64,000 bases of DNA. Origin: Apibacter muscae (GTDB lineage: Bacteria > Bacteroidota > Bacteroidia > Flavobacteriales > Weeksellaceae). The DNA lies in the NCBI RefSeq assembly GCF_007845635.1, contig NZ_SELG01000032.1, positions 124,001 to 188,000 on the forward strand, written 5' to 3'. Each line of letters starts with the position of its first letter. The first letter of the stretch is position 1. Of the stretch, positions 46,980 to 56,225 are shown piece after piece. The notes beneath the pieces are model-generated. The model was not told where the DNA came from. It worked only from the letters and a program-made list of their open reading frames with translations, and searched no databases. A program made the position numbers and the translations under genes.

Positions 46980-48491
46980 TTATCCATGGTGTTTTACTTG
47001 GTACACTACATCAATCACTCTTCCATCTCTATACCTGACAACCGCTACGGGTTTATCTGTAAACTCAATAGGTTTTGGTATTCCTGTAAGCTCTAAAGCT
47101 CTGTTTTTAAGTTCTTCAATAGATACTAAAGAAACTCCAGCATCTTCCAAACGTCTTTTCAAATTAGGTCTTTCAGGATTTACAGCTATTCCATGATCGG
47201 TGACTAAAACATCTATATTTTCACCAGGCGTAACGCAAGTAAGTACTTGATCTACTACTGTCGGTAAACGTCCTCTTACTAATGGGGCTACGATGATCGC
47301 CAATTGTGCGGATGCTGCTGTATCACTATGTCCACCAGAAGCTCCCCGAATTACTCCGTCTGATCCGGTTAATACATTTACATTAAAATTCACATCAATT
47401 TCTAACGCACTTAGTACAACTACATCTAACCTTTCCACAGAGGCTCCTTTAGAACTATAATTGGCATATTGATTAGCACTAATTTCTAAATGATTAGGAT
47501 TAACTTTTAATGATTGTGCGGCATCCTTATCAAAACTCTGAACATCTAACAGTTTTTTTATTAAACCTGCTTCATGAAGTTTAACCATACTGGAAGTAAT
47601 TCCGCCTAAAGCAAAACCTGCTTTTATATTTTTGCTTCTCATTTTATTTTCTAAAAAACGAGTCACTGCCAATGCTGCTCCACCGGAACCGGTCTGTAGT
47701 GAAAAACCGTCTTTAAAAAATCCTGATTTAGCAATTACTTCTGAAGCTCTTCTTGCAATTAACAACTCACGTGGATTGCTAGTCATTCTTGTAGCATCTG
47801 CACCAATTTTATTAGGATCTCCTACTTGATCAACTTTTACAATGTAATCAACTTCATCTTGAGCAATACTTGCGGGAGTAAAAGGATATTCTTCAAATTT
47901 TTCTGTAAGTAGAATTACTTTATCTGCATTCGCTGCATCTACTTTTGCGTACCCTAGGGAACCGCAAAATCCAACCCCTGAAGCATTCCCATATTCGTCA
48001 CAAACCGGTACACCTAAAAATGCCACGTCAATTTTTATTTCACCTGTTTTTACTAAATGTACTCTTCCTCCATGGGAATGTATATTCACAGGCTCATTCA
48101 TAATTCCTGCTGAAATTTCTTCAGCCAACTCTCCCCTGATTCCAGAAGTATATATTTTTGTTATCACTCCATCTTTGATATATTGTACCAACGGAGAATT
48201 ACAACTATTTAAAGAACTGGCTGCTAAAGTTAAATTTTTAAATCCTTTATTAGCAATTACTTCCATTACCATGTTAATAACATAGTCACCATTTCTAAAC
48301 GCATGATGAAAAGAAATTGTCATTCCATCTTTTAATCCACACTTGTCAATGGCTTGTTCTATTGATTTACAGATTTTTCTATCGTTAGCAATGGTTTCAA
48401 GTAAGTCTAGTTTGCATATTTTTTTATATTCACCGGCATGGATCGCTTCTTTAGATTCCAAATAGGTTGATATTCTTTCTTTTTGATTCAT
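46980..48491 (-). CDS. citF: Citrate lyase alpha subunit (citrate:acetyl-ACP transferase)
   Basis: A 503-residue CoA-transferase-type subunit that moves citrate onto the acyl-carrier subunit and releases acetate. It shows the CitF landmarks FHHAFRNGDYVINMV near residue 75, SHGGRVHL near 145, GSGGAALAV near 265, ASGGHSDTAASAQ near 380 and VTDHGIAVNPERPNL near 430. The reading frame is open from 48590, but that would overlap citE by 83 bases; the ATG at 48491 begins MNQKERI and leaves a 16-base gap. It forms the lyase complex with CitD and CitE. Confidence 0.95.
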   Translation of the reverse strand: MNQKERISTYLESKEAIHAGEYKKICKLDLLETIANDRKICKSIEQAIDKCGLKDGMTISFHHAFRNGDYVINMVMEVIANKGFKNLTLAASSLNSCNSPLVQYIKDGVITKIYTSGIRGELAEEISAGIMNEPVNIHSHGGRVHLVKTGEIKIDVAFLGVPVCDEYGNASGVGFCGSLGYAKVDAANADKVILLTEKFEEYPFTPASIAQDEVDYIVKVDQVGDPNKIGADATRMTSNPRELLIARRASEVIAKSGFFKDGFSLQTGSGGAALAVTRFLENKMRSKNIKAGFALGGITSSMVKLHEAGLIKKLLDVQSFDKDAAQSLKVNPNHLEISANQYANYSSKGASVERLDVVVLSALEIDVNFNVNVLTGSDGVIRGASGGHSDTAASAQLAIIVAPLVRGRLPTVVDQVLTCVTPGENIDVLVTDHGIAVNPERPNLKRRLEDAGVSLVSIEELKNRALELTGIPKPIEFTDKPVAVVRYRDGRVIDVVYQVKHHG

Positions 48492-48507
48492 CTTAATACG
48501 GGTTTTA

Positions 48508-49398
48508 TTATTCTCTAATTCCAGATAATTCAGCTTTTTGTAAAACCAATTTAGCTCTTTCAATAATTGGGTTATCCACCATTTTTCCATTTAGAGATAC
48601 TACCCCGGAACCTTTCTTTAAGGCTTCCTCTGCTGCTTCAATTACTTGCTTAGCAAAGTCTACCTCTTTCTGGGTAGGAGCGTATAAATTATGTATCAAC
48701 TCAATTTGTCTAGGATTTACTAAAGATTTTCCATCAAAGCCCAATTGTTTAATTAAAGTTGCTTCTCTTAAAAATCCTTCTTCGTTGTTTGCATCTGAGA
48801 ATACGGTATCAAAAGCCATGATTCCTGCAGCTCTTGCCGCATGAAGTATAGAACTTCTTGCAAATAAAAGTTCAATACCGTCTGGAGATCGTTCTGTTTT
48901 AATGTCTCTTACATAATCCTCTGCTCCTAATGCTATCCCTATTAAACGTTTGGTTGAGAATGCTATCTCTTTTGCATTAAGTATTCCTAAAGCAGATTCC
49001 ACGGCTGCTAGCATTTTTGTTCTTCCTACTTCAATGCCAAAATACTTTTCTGCGGATTCTATTTCCTGTTCCATATCAAGAACATCTTGCGCCGAGTCTG
49101 TTTTGGGCAATCGAACAACATTTACTCCTGCACTTACTACTGCTTTCACATCCTCTTTTCCATACTCAGAGGTTAGAGAATTCACCCTTACAATTTTTTC
49201 AATCTCTCTATAAAAGGGGTGTTTTAATGCTTGCACCACTAACATACGTGCTCCATCCTTTTCTTTTAGTGCTACTGAATCCTCTAAATCAAACATAATT
49301 GAATCTGGCTTGTAAATAAAAGAATTACTTATCATAGCTGCGTTTGCGCCAGGTACAAACAGCATGCTTCTGCGTAATTTTATTGAATTTTCTCCCAT
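48508..49398 (-). CDS. citE: Citrate lyase beta subunit (citryl-ACP lyase)
   Basis: A 296-residue HpcH/HpaI-family TIM barrel that splits citryl-ACP into oxaloacetate and acetyl-ACP. It shows [14 protein letters not shown] near residue 9, [12 protein letters not shown] near 33, [13 protein letters not shown] near 128, and GAEDYVRDI near 157 (metal-binding Glu and Asp). The length matches E. coli CitE (about 300). Its start overlaps the end of citD by 19 bases, suggesting coupled translation and fixed stoichiometry. Confidence 0.96.
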   Translation of the reverse strand: MGENSIKLRRSMLFVPGANAAMISNSFIYKPDSIMFDLEDSVALKEKDGARMLVVQALKHPFYREIEKIVRVNSLTSEYGKEDVKAVVSAGVNVVRLPKTDSAQDVLDMEQEIESAEKYFGIEVGRTKMLAAVESALGILNAKEIAFSTKRLIGIALGAEDYVRDIKTERSPDGIELLFARSSILHAARAAGIMAFDTVFSDANNEEGFLREATLIKQLGFDGKSLVNPRQIELIHNLYAPTQKEVDFAKQVIEAAEEALKKGSGVVSLNGKMVDNPIIERAKLVLQKAELSGIRE

Positions 49399-49667
49399 AA
49401 TGTTTGATCTTTGGTTGAACGTATTAGTGCAGTTATTAGGCGAGCTCTTAAAACGCAGTCCAAGGCTCCCTTATCGTCTATCAATATTTTAATTTTATCA
49501 ATGTTTAGCTTTGAAAGAATTTCTTTTACGGTTTTCAAAATTTCATCTCCAAATTGTGCTTCTACCGTACTGTTAATCACTATATCAAGCTCATCAGAGG
49601 GGGATACTCTAATCATTATATCACTGGATTCTAATGTACCGGCAACAGCTTTTTGTACTATTTCCAT
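49380..49667 (-). CDS. citD: Citrate lyase acyl carrier protein (gamma subunit)
   Basis: A 95-residue acyl carrier protein (E. coli CitD 98). The N-terminus [16 protein letters not shown] contains the serine at position 14 that carries the phosphoribosyl-dephospho-CoA group in known CitD proteins. [14 protein letters not shown] near residue 64 is also typical. It lies between citC (10-base gap) and citE (overlap). The prosthetic group would be made and attached by the CitXG protein of this operon. Confidence 0.95.
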   Translation of the reverse strand: MEIVQKAVAGTLESSDIMIRVSPSDELDIVINSTVEAQFGDEILKTVKEILSKLNIDKIKILIDDKGALDCVLRARLITALIRSTKDQTLWEKIQ

Positions 49668-49677
49668 AATTTTACAC

Positions 49678-50721
49678 TCATTTATTTTTTACATTTTTAT
49701 TTTTCTCAAGAAATTCATAAGTTGTTGGTGGAACATACAGTTTCAGCTCTTCCATTTTATCCGCTAAATACAACTCTCTTACTTTAGATGCTGAAATGGG
49801 CTGACTGTTGACTGTTTTTCTTTCAATAATTGTAGTTTTAATTGGGGGATAGGCTAAAGGTGCTTCTTCTAGCCAATAATTCATCTCGCTATTATATTTG
49901 TTAGTAATTGGAGATGTCGGCTCTGTTCCTACAAATCGATGGGTTATATTTAAAGACGGTGCTATATAATGCCTAAAGATTCTTAGGTCTAATTCTGCAT
50001 AATTTTCATCTGCTATTTTTTCATCTTTTAAAAAATAGGTAGGAAAGGTTACTCTGGAAATTATGTATCTTGATCCTTCGTGTAGAGTTACATTTTTTAG
50101 ATGTGATATTCCTTTATTCACCAATTCAAAACGATCTTCCCATGAAAAGTAGGAAGCATCTTCTTTGACAACAAATACATGCAGCCAATCGCAAAGTGAT
50201 GCTGCACTCTCAACTAAAAATTGATGTCCTAAAGTAAAAGGGTTAGCATTTAATACTACACTTCCTATTTTTGTTGCATTTATACGACTGTTTATTTTTT
50301 GAAGATCTTTGCAATAATTAGTTAATCTGGTTTTACTGTTTTCCATTAAAATAACTTTGGAGGCTATCTCTATGGGAAAAAATCCACAATTCCTAAATAT
50401 TTTTTCGTTTTCGGGTTTTGTATAGATAAATAAATCTTTAAAGCCTAGATCAAAACATAAATACGTAAGTTCTGTAAATAGTTTGAGGACTAAACCTTCT
50501 CCTCTATAATTGGGATGTATAGCTGTACATTTAATTATACCGCCTTCTGCTATACCTGCGCTAGCTACAATTTCTCCACCTATGGAAATTGTTAGATATT
50601 TAATTACATCTTTTCCTAGCTTTAAATCGTTATTGTTTAAAAATTTTTCAATCTCAGCGATAAGTTTATCCTGACCTGCATCTACTTCTCTTACTTTGTA
50701 AATAGTATCTATATCCATCAT
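49678..50721 (-). CDS. citC: Citrate (pro-3S)-lyase ligase
   Basis: A 347-residue enzyme that acetylates, and so activates, the citrate lyase acyl carrier protein at the cost of ATP. Residues about 20-135 are a GNAT-like acyltransferase domain (GIIKCTAIHPNYRGEGL near 82). Residues about 150-345 are a nucleotidylyltransferase domain with NANPFTLGHQ near 158, the equivalent of the HxGH motif, and ISASKVREL near 320. The ATG at 50721 is followed by a second methionine codon, and either could be used. First of the five lyase genes after citT. Confidence 0.94.
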   Translation of the reverse strand: MMDIDTIYKVREVDAGQDKLIAEIEKFLNNNDLKLGKDVIKYLTISIGGEIVASAGIAEGGIIKCTAIHPNYRGEGLVLKLFTELTYLCFDLGFKDLFIYTKPENEKIFRNCGFFPIEIASKVILMENSKTRLTNYCKDLQKINSRINATKIGSVVLNANPFTLGHQFLVESAASLCDWLHVFVVKEDASYFSWEDRFELVNKGISHLKNVTLHEGSRYIISRVTFPTYFLKDEKIADENYAELDLRIFRHYIAPSLNITHRFVGTEPTSPITNKYNSEMNYWLEEAPLAYPPIKTTIIERKTVNSQPISASKVRELYLADKMEELKLYVPPTTYEFLEKNKNVKNK

Positions 50722-50758
50722 AACCTTAAAAATTTATTTAGTAAATTCCGTTTAAAGC

Positions 50759-52237
50759 TTAGTTTAAAACTCCTAGCTCTATTAGGAATTTCCACCATAA
50801 GATTCCTATTGTACAATGAACGATAAGTGTACCATAACCTATAACTCCACCTATTTTCCACCATGATTTTGTATCGTTATATCCGCAAGCCATAACTATG
50901 GGTGCAGCTGCTCCTCCATAGTGACTGGTTGTTCCTCCGTAGGAATTGGAAAATAGTAATCCTATAGCTAACAATTCATAAGGTACTTTCATTGCTACTC
51001 CTAACAATCCGAATACCGTAACCATAGCTGCTACATAAGCACCCCCGGATGCGAATAGATATCTAATAACTATACTGATTGTTAAAATAATTACAATACC
51101 TACCATACCTCCTCCTAATTGCATGGTTGGTGTTATTCCAGATAGTTGTGTGGCTAAAGCTTCTCCTAACCATTTAAAAAAGTTTACTTGGCTTAACACT
51201 CCAGACATTCCTATGATACCTCCATACCATATTAAAGTACTCCAACCTCCTTTACTTTTTAATACTTCATCCCAATTGATTACATTGGTAATTAGTAGAA
51301 TAGACATTGCAGCTATGGCAACTGCAGAGGAATCAATTCCTAACATACTTCCGAATACCCATCCTAATAATGCCAATATAAAAACTATCGTTAATATTTT
51401 TTCTTTAACGGTCATTGGACCTAATTCTCTAAGTCCTTCTTCAGAGATTTTTTTATTATCTACTTTTTTTAATTCTGGTGGACACAATAGATAAATAACT
51501 ATAGGAGTTAGAAACAAACAAATGATTCCTGGTACGGATGAAAATAACAGCCATTGAATCCATGTTAAATTAAACGCCGGATTCACTTGATGTAATAAAC
51601 TTAAGGCTAATGCATTGGGTGCCATACCTGTTAAGAATAAATAACTTGTTGTTTTAGTTACCATATATACGTTTAGTAGTAGATATCGTCCTGCTTTTTT
51701 GGGTGATTTTTCTGGATCTGATCCTAAAGCCAAGGCTATACTATTAAATATAGGAGTAACTACTCCACCAGCCCTTGCTGTATTGGATGGCATTGCCGGG
51801 GATAATAGAAGTTCTAAAAATACATTTACATATCCTAGCTTTAATGTACTATTTCCAATCAACTTGATTAATAAATAGGCTATTCGTTTGCCTAGCCCTG
51901 TAACTACAAATGAAACACTTAAAGAAAAAGCAGAAAAAACCAACCAAGTAGTGGTGGAAGCATACCCCCCTAAAACTTTTTTCATTTCTATCACTTGTTC
52001 TTCCTTTGGAATATAGAACTTATTATAAACACCTATAATTAAAGCTGATATAGCTAAGGCTGATAATAGTATTACAGGTTCTTTATAAGGTTTCATGATC
52101 AACCCTAATATTGCTGCTAAATATACTCCAAAGAGTTTCCATGCCAACGGATTCAATCCTTCTGGATTGGGGGTCATACAAGTGATTACTATAACCAAGG
52201 CTAAGAGTCCTAATTTATAAATTTTAGATTTATCCAT
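50759..52237 (-). CDS. citT: Citrate/dicarboxylate exchanger, DASS family
   Basis: A 492-residue membrane protein with about 12 hydrophobic helices of the divalent anion:sodium symporter family, CitT/anion-permease branch. It shows SAFSLSVSFVVTGLGKR near residue 98, the first SNT-like motif MPSNTARAGG near 150, and GGTTSHYGGAAAPI near 434 as the second substrate-binding hairpin. In E. coli, CitT exchanges citrate for succinate. The operon position supports citrate as substrate. Succinate, acetate or another counter-anion cannot be read from sequence. Confidence 0.92.
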   Translation of the reverse strand: MDKSKIYKLGLLALVIVITCMTPNPEGLNPLAWKLFGVYLAAILGLIMKPYKEPVILLSALAISALIIGVYNKFYIPKEEQVIEMKKVLGGYASTTTWLVFSAFSLSVSFVVTGLGKRIAYLLIKLIGNSTLKLGYVNVFLELLLSPAMPSNTARAGGVVTPIFNSIALALGSDPEKSPKKAGRYLLLNVYMVTKTTSYLFLTGMAPNALALSLLHQVNPAFNLTWIQWLLFSSVPGIICLFLTPIVIYLLCPPELKKVDNKKISEEGLRELGPMTVKEKILTIVFILALLGWVFGSMLGIDSSAVAIAAMSILLITNVINWDEVLKSKGGWSTLIWYGGIIGMSGVLSQVNFFKWLGEALATQLSGITPTMQLGGGMVGIVIILTISIVIRYLFASGGAYVAAMVTVFGLLGVAMKVPYELLAIGLLFSNSYGGTTSHYGGAAAPIVMACGYNDTKSWWKIGGVIGYGTLIVHCTIGILWWKFLIELGVLN

Positions 52238-52260
52238 ATTTTTTGCTTATTTTTTAAATT

Positions 52261-53499
52261 TTAAAAACTACATTCTAAAAATAAATAGATTGTATTAATA
52301 TTTATGTCTTTTTGATTTTGATTTGCATTTTTTAGAGTTCTTAACATATAAGCTGGTGCAATTTTAATATTCTTAATAAGCTTATATTCAATTCCAAACA
52401 TTGCTAAATTGTAATGTCCTGCAAAAGCCCCGTTTTCCCCATAAATATCGTATCCACTAAATGATTTTGAAGATTCTGTGTTTTTTACTTGATCGTATCT
52501 GGCAATTAGTTTAAATTTTTCATTTAATTTACCATTAATAAAAATAGAATAACCGTATTTATTCAAATCGTCCTTACCGTCGTTAAACGTTTCAGCAAAT
52601 TCAACACCTCCTGATATGAATTTATTTTTATAACCGGCTAAAAATGACATAAACATTTTATCTTTAAGGTGGTTATCTTCACCTGTCTTTATACTAAATA
52701 AGGGTTTGAATTCAAAGTTTTTTGTAATTTGTAATGGCACTGACAATGTATATAAAAAAGAACCATTTTTAGAAATTGTTTTATACCCCTCCCCATTCAT
52801 GATCGACGCTTCAACAGAGATCAATTTATTAAATCTATAATTTCCAGCGATACCTATATCCGTTCCTTTGTCCATTTTACTATCTACAGCCAACCCTTTG
52901 GATATATATCTATTGCCCCAATATTTTAAGTAACCGGTATTTTCAAGTGTTGTGAACATTCCGCCCATTATGTAATACTTATTCTCTTTATCTTGGTATT
53001 TAATATATGCATTTTTTAAAACTGGATTTTTTAAACTTGCTGTATTAGATTTTCCTGTCTGTGCTAAAATTCCTTCAGGTGCGGCATCGATCATTACTCT
53101 TGCAGATAATTCTTGCGTCATTTGATAATCATAGCCTAAATAAGCTCTTGAAATATCAATTCCTTGTCTCCTATCTCCTGCATGGGTAAGATTATTAGCA
53201 TAATCCATAAAAATTCTAGCAAAAACTTTCCCCTTATTTATATAAACCGGTCCTTTTTTTAATTCTTGCTCAGGAGATGTTTGAGATGATTTATCCACAT
53301 TGGCAGGAACTTGTGTTCGATAAAGTTGTTCTTTCAACATTCTCATTTCTTCTTGTAAATCCTGAATTTGTTTCTGTTGGTTTTCAAGTTGTTTTTGTGG
53401 ATTACTAGATTCTTGATCTACAACTTGCGATTCCAAATGGATTGGTAAAAGCATTGATAAAAAAACACATAAGCTAAGTAGTAATTTTTTTTTTTTCAT
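52261..53499 (-). CDS. Outer-membrane porin with coiled-coil N-terminus, first gene of the citrate operon
   Basis: A 412-residue outer-membrane protein with signal peptide (KKLLLSLCVFLSMLLPIHL) and then a short coiled coil (QIQDLQEEMRMLKEQL, residues about 40-62). A beta-barrel follows, with RRQGIDISRAYLGYDYQM near 112 as the first recognisable strand and a terminal Phe (YLFLECSF). It resembles phosphate-selective porin O/P proteins. It starts the citrate operon, 23 bases upstream of citT, so it probably brings citrate across the outer membrane. It shares strand motifs with the second porin at 55217. Confidence 0.85.
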   Translation of the reverse strand: MKKKKLLLSLCVFLSMLLPIHLESQVVDQESSNPQKQLENQQKQIQDLQEEMRMLKEQLYRTQVPANVDKSSQTSPEQELKKGPVYINKGKVFARIFMDYANNLTHAGDRRQGIDISRAYLGYDYQMTQELSARVMIDAAPEGILAQTGKSNTASLKNPVLKNAYIKYQDKENKYYIMGGMFTTLENTGYLKYWGNRYISKGLAVDSKMDKGTDIGIAGNYRFNKLISVEASIMNGEGYKTISKNGSFLYTLSVPLQITKNFEFKPLFSIKTGEDNHLKDKMFMSFLAGYKNKFISGGVEFAETFNDGKDDLNKYGYSIFINGKLNEKFKLIARYDQVKNTESSKSFSGYDIYGENGAFAGHYNLAMFGIEYKLIKNIKIAPAYMLRTLKNANQNQKDININTIYLFLECSF

Positions 53500-53990
53500 A
53501 TATTTTAATTCACGTCTATTTTTTCATAAATTAATTATAAAATTCAAATTATAAAATTCAATTTTTTTAATTATTTAAAATCATATTTAACAATAACAAA
53601 GTTAATATTTTAACTAATTCATTTTCCAAAGGTGATTAATATCAGAATTTCGTACTTATCATATCTATTAATATTTTTTTTTAAGTATTTTTTAATATAA
53701 AAACAACAATTTCCATTGTTGTTAAAAATATCTTCAATACATTTACAATGTAAAATCATAGTTAATATATTAAGTGTAAAAACATAGTGTATTGGCGTAT
53801 TTTTTAAGCCTTACATATAGTATTCCTGAATATTATTATAAGTCTAATTCATTAAGTTACATTAATATTTATTCTTCTTCAAATATTTAATAATATGATG
53901 TAAAGTTTAAAATATAGATAAATAATTTAATTATTATCTTCGCAACTATTTTTTCACAACACTATATCTTAATATTTAAAGGCATAAATC
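53500..53990. other. Regulatory intergenic region between the citrate operon and the KAS III gene
   Basis: No gene on either strand. It holds a tandem 14-base direct repeat (ATTATAAAATTCAA twice, 53534-53561) in the predicted leader of the citrate operon. Upstream of its promoter are a hairpin AACAACAAT/ATTGTTGTT with a 4-base loop (53702-53723) followed by T residues on the minus strand, and a palindrome TTTACA-A-TGTAAA (53742-53754). These are candidates for operator or attenuation elements. Confidence 0.5.
53597..53630 (-). promoter_or_regulatory. Promoter of the citrate operon
   Basis: Minus strand: TTTG (53630-53627), 22-base spacer, then TAACTTTG (53604-53597), near the Bacteroidota -33/-7 consensus. 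Transcription would start near 53590, giving a leader of about 90 bases that contains the 14-base tandem repeat. Confidence 0.5.
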
Positions 53991-54935
53991 ATGTTTATAA
54001 ACTCTACTGGATATTACATACCTGAGAAAAGAATAGATAATCAATATCTAGCTCAAATAAATGATTCTACAGAGGATTGGTACGTTAAAAGGACTGGAAT
54101 TATAACTAGAGCTAGGGCTAATGAAGGTGAAACGGTTAACTATATGTGCATTGAAGCTGTAAAATCGGCGATTAAAAATTTACCTTATGATATTCATGAA
54201 GTGGATTTAATAATTTTTGGTTCTTACACACCCTCTGACACTATAAGTACAACGGCACATGTTATACAAAAAGAATTTAATATAGATAAAGCTAAAGCTT
54301 TCTATATCTCCTCTGCTTGCTCTTCAGCTGTAAACGGAATGGAAATTATAAAATCATTTTTTGAAACAAATATCTCTAAAAGGGCCTTATTAGTTTGTGC
54401 TGATCAAAATTCTCAGTATTCAAACGATCATGATAGAGAATCTGGACACTTATGGGGCGATGCCGCGGTAGCTTTATTTTTCTCTAATGAAAAAATTACC
54501 TCTAATGATTCCAAGGTAATTGATGTTATAACTAGAGGATTAGGAAATGTAGGCAAAGGCCCGGATGGAATTACTCTAAATCCTAAAGTTGGTATACAAA
54601 TGCTTTATGGCAAAGATGTATTTACTAATGCTTGTACTTATATGAGTGAATTTACTAAATATATTGTTAAAAAAAACAATTATACCATTGATGACTTATC
54701 TTATTTCATTGGCCACCAAGCCAACAAAAGAATTATCTCGTTTGTTTGTAATGAATTAGGTATATGTGAATCTAAATCTTTAACCAATATTGAAACCTTG
54801 GGCAACACTGGATGCGCTAGTGCCCCATTGGTACTCGCCCAAAATTATGATAATTTTAAAAGTAACGATCTAATCTGTTTATCTGTATTTGGCGGAGGTT
54901 ATTCTTCAGGTACTTGTTTAATTAGAAAAGGTTAA
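53991..54935 (+). CDS. 3-oxoacyl-ACP synthase III-like protein
   Basis: A 314-residue KAS III (FabH-type) protein. The catalytic Cys-His-Asn triad is complete: Cys in SSACSSAVNGM near residue 112, His in GHQANKRI near 243, and Asn in LGNTGCASAP near 273. The second half also has FGGGYSSG near 302. FabH starts fatty acid chains by condensing acetyl-CoA and malonyl-ACP. This copy stands alone with no plsX or acyl-carrier gene nearby, so a housekeeping role is uncertain and it could be a specialised condensing enzyme. A TATCTTCG element at 53935-53942 is a possible promoter. Confidence 0.85.
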   Translation: MFINSTGYYIPEKRIDNQYLAQINDSTEDWYVKRTGIITRARANEGETVNYMCIEAVKSAIKNLPYDIHEVDLIIFGSYTPSDTISTTAHVIQKEFNIDKAKAFYISSACSSAVNGMEIIKSFFETNISKRALLVCADQNSQYSNDHDRESGHLWGDAAVALFFSNEKITSNDSKVIDVITRGLGNVGKGPDGITLNPKVGIQMLYGKDVFTNACTYMSEFTKYIVKKNNYTIDDLSYFIGHQANKRIISFVCNELGICESKSLTNIETLGNTGCASAPLVLAQNYDNFKSNDLICLSVFGGGYSSGTCLIRKG

Positions 54936-55004
54936 TTATTTAAAATTCAATCTCATAGATTATTTGGTAGTATACTTATAATAAATACATAGATATGTAT
55001 AATT

Positions 55005-55038
55005 AATGATGGATATTTAAATATTCCATCATTTTTTT
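55005..55038 (+). terminator. Terminator after the KAS III gene
   Basis: AATGATGGA at 55005-55013 pairs with TCCATCATT at 55025-55033, followed by eight T. Confidence 0.85.
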
Positions 55039-55216
55039 TAATAGTATCGTATTTATTTCTTCACTCTTTCTTAACCAATCTCTAGACTTGTTTTACATAC
55101 TTTTACACTATTAAAATTAATTTAAAATTCTTAATTATTTATCAATTTTATTAAGAATAACAAGAAATTTTCACTAAAAAACAAGAAAAAAAAACAATTC
55201 TAAACCAGAAATTTTT

Positions 55217-56218
55217 ATGAAAAAAAAGATTTTAAACCTAACTTCATTACTTTTTATCATTTATTGCCTAATTCCATTAAATTTATTCTCTCAAGAGAAT
55301 AATGATTTTAAACCTAGTGGAAATGTAATCTTACGTACTTTCTTTGATTACCATACAGATTTTCACGATCATAGAGGTTTTGATATAACAAGAGCCTACA
55401 TAGGGTACAATTATAAATTCACTCCAACTTTACAAGCGAGAGTTATTGTAGATGGTGCATCAGGCAAAAACTCTTCCAATCAATTGGTTCCTTTCTTAAA
55501 AAATGCCTATGTAAATTGGAACTACAAAAATTGGGATGTTAATGCTGGATTAATTAACTCGCTAATTAATCCAACACAGGAAAAATATTTTGGACTTAGA
55601 TATGTTATCGAAAATATAGCTACTTTGAATAAAATTGGACAAAGTGCTGATCTAGGTATTAATGCTACTTATAAGTTTAACAAAATTGTTTCTGTAGATG
55701 CTAGTATTACCAACGGAGAAGGATATAAAGATATTGAAATGGATAATACTATGAGATATGCTTTGGGTACAAATATTAAACCTGTTAAAAATTTATTAAT
55801 TAGAGGATACGTTGACTATTACAATAAACCTTCTGATACTGTAAACCTTAATAGCAAAAAAGATTTAATGACTATGAATGTTTTTGTAGGATACGACAAC
55901 TCTAAATTAGCCGTAGGAGCTGAATACATTCAGCAGTTTAACAATAAATTTATTAAAGAAAATGATTTTCAAGGTTATTCCGTTTTTTCTACGATAAAAA
56001 TTGCTCCTAAGTGGAAACCATTTATCCGTTACGATTATATGAAATCTACATCCATCAATGATAAACCTTGGAATAAAACGGATGGTAGTCTGGCTATTTT
56101 AGGTATTGAATATCAACCTACAAAACTTCTTAAATTTGCAGCCAATTTCAGAAACTATAACTACATCAAAAAAGATGCGGAACAATTTATATATTTAAAT
56201 GCAGAATTCAACTTGTAA
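55217..56218 (+). CDS. Outer-membrane porin, paralogue of the citrate porin
   Basis: A 333-residue protein with signal peptide (LTSLLFIIYCLIPLNLFSQ) and a beta-barrel. The first strand reads GNVILRTFFDYHTDF and then RGFDITRAYIGYNYKF, matching the citrate porin's RQGIDISRAYLGYDYQM at the same place. It also shares NKIVSVDASITNGEGYKD. It has no coiled coil, which accounts for its shorter length. It ends YLNAEFNL. Duplication of one ancestral porin is likely. It is on the opposite strand from the citrate operon and is separated from the KAS III gene by a terminator. Confidence 0.82.
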   Translation: MKKKILNLTSLLFIIYCLIPLNLFSQENNDFKPSGNVILRTFFDYHTDFHDHRGFDITRAYIGYNYKFTPTLQARVIVDGASGKNSSNQLVPFLKNAYVNWNYKNWDVNAGLINSLINPTQEKYFGLRYVIENIATLNKIGQSADLGINATYKFNKIVSVDASITNGEGYKDIEMDNTMRYALGTNIKPVKNLLIRGYVDYYNKPSDTVNLNSKKDLMTMNVFVGYDNSKLAVGAEYIQQFNNKFIKENDFQGYSVFSTIKIAPKWKPFIRYDYMKSTSINDKPWNKTDGSLAILGIEYQPTKLLKFAANFRNYNYIKKDAEQFIYLNAEFNL

Positions 56219-56225
56219 TAATTTC

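Noticed and set aside
48492-48590. Extended N-terminus for citF
   Set aside because: It would overlap citE by 83 bases and has no match to CitF; the ATG at 48491 fits family length and spacing.
46822-51494. Long plus-strand open frames opposite the citrate operon (for example 46822-47196, 48950-49298, 51123-51494)
   Set aside because: They are antisense to well-matched cit genes and have low-complexity products without family matches or promoters.
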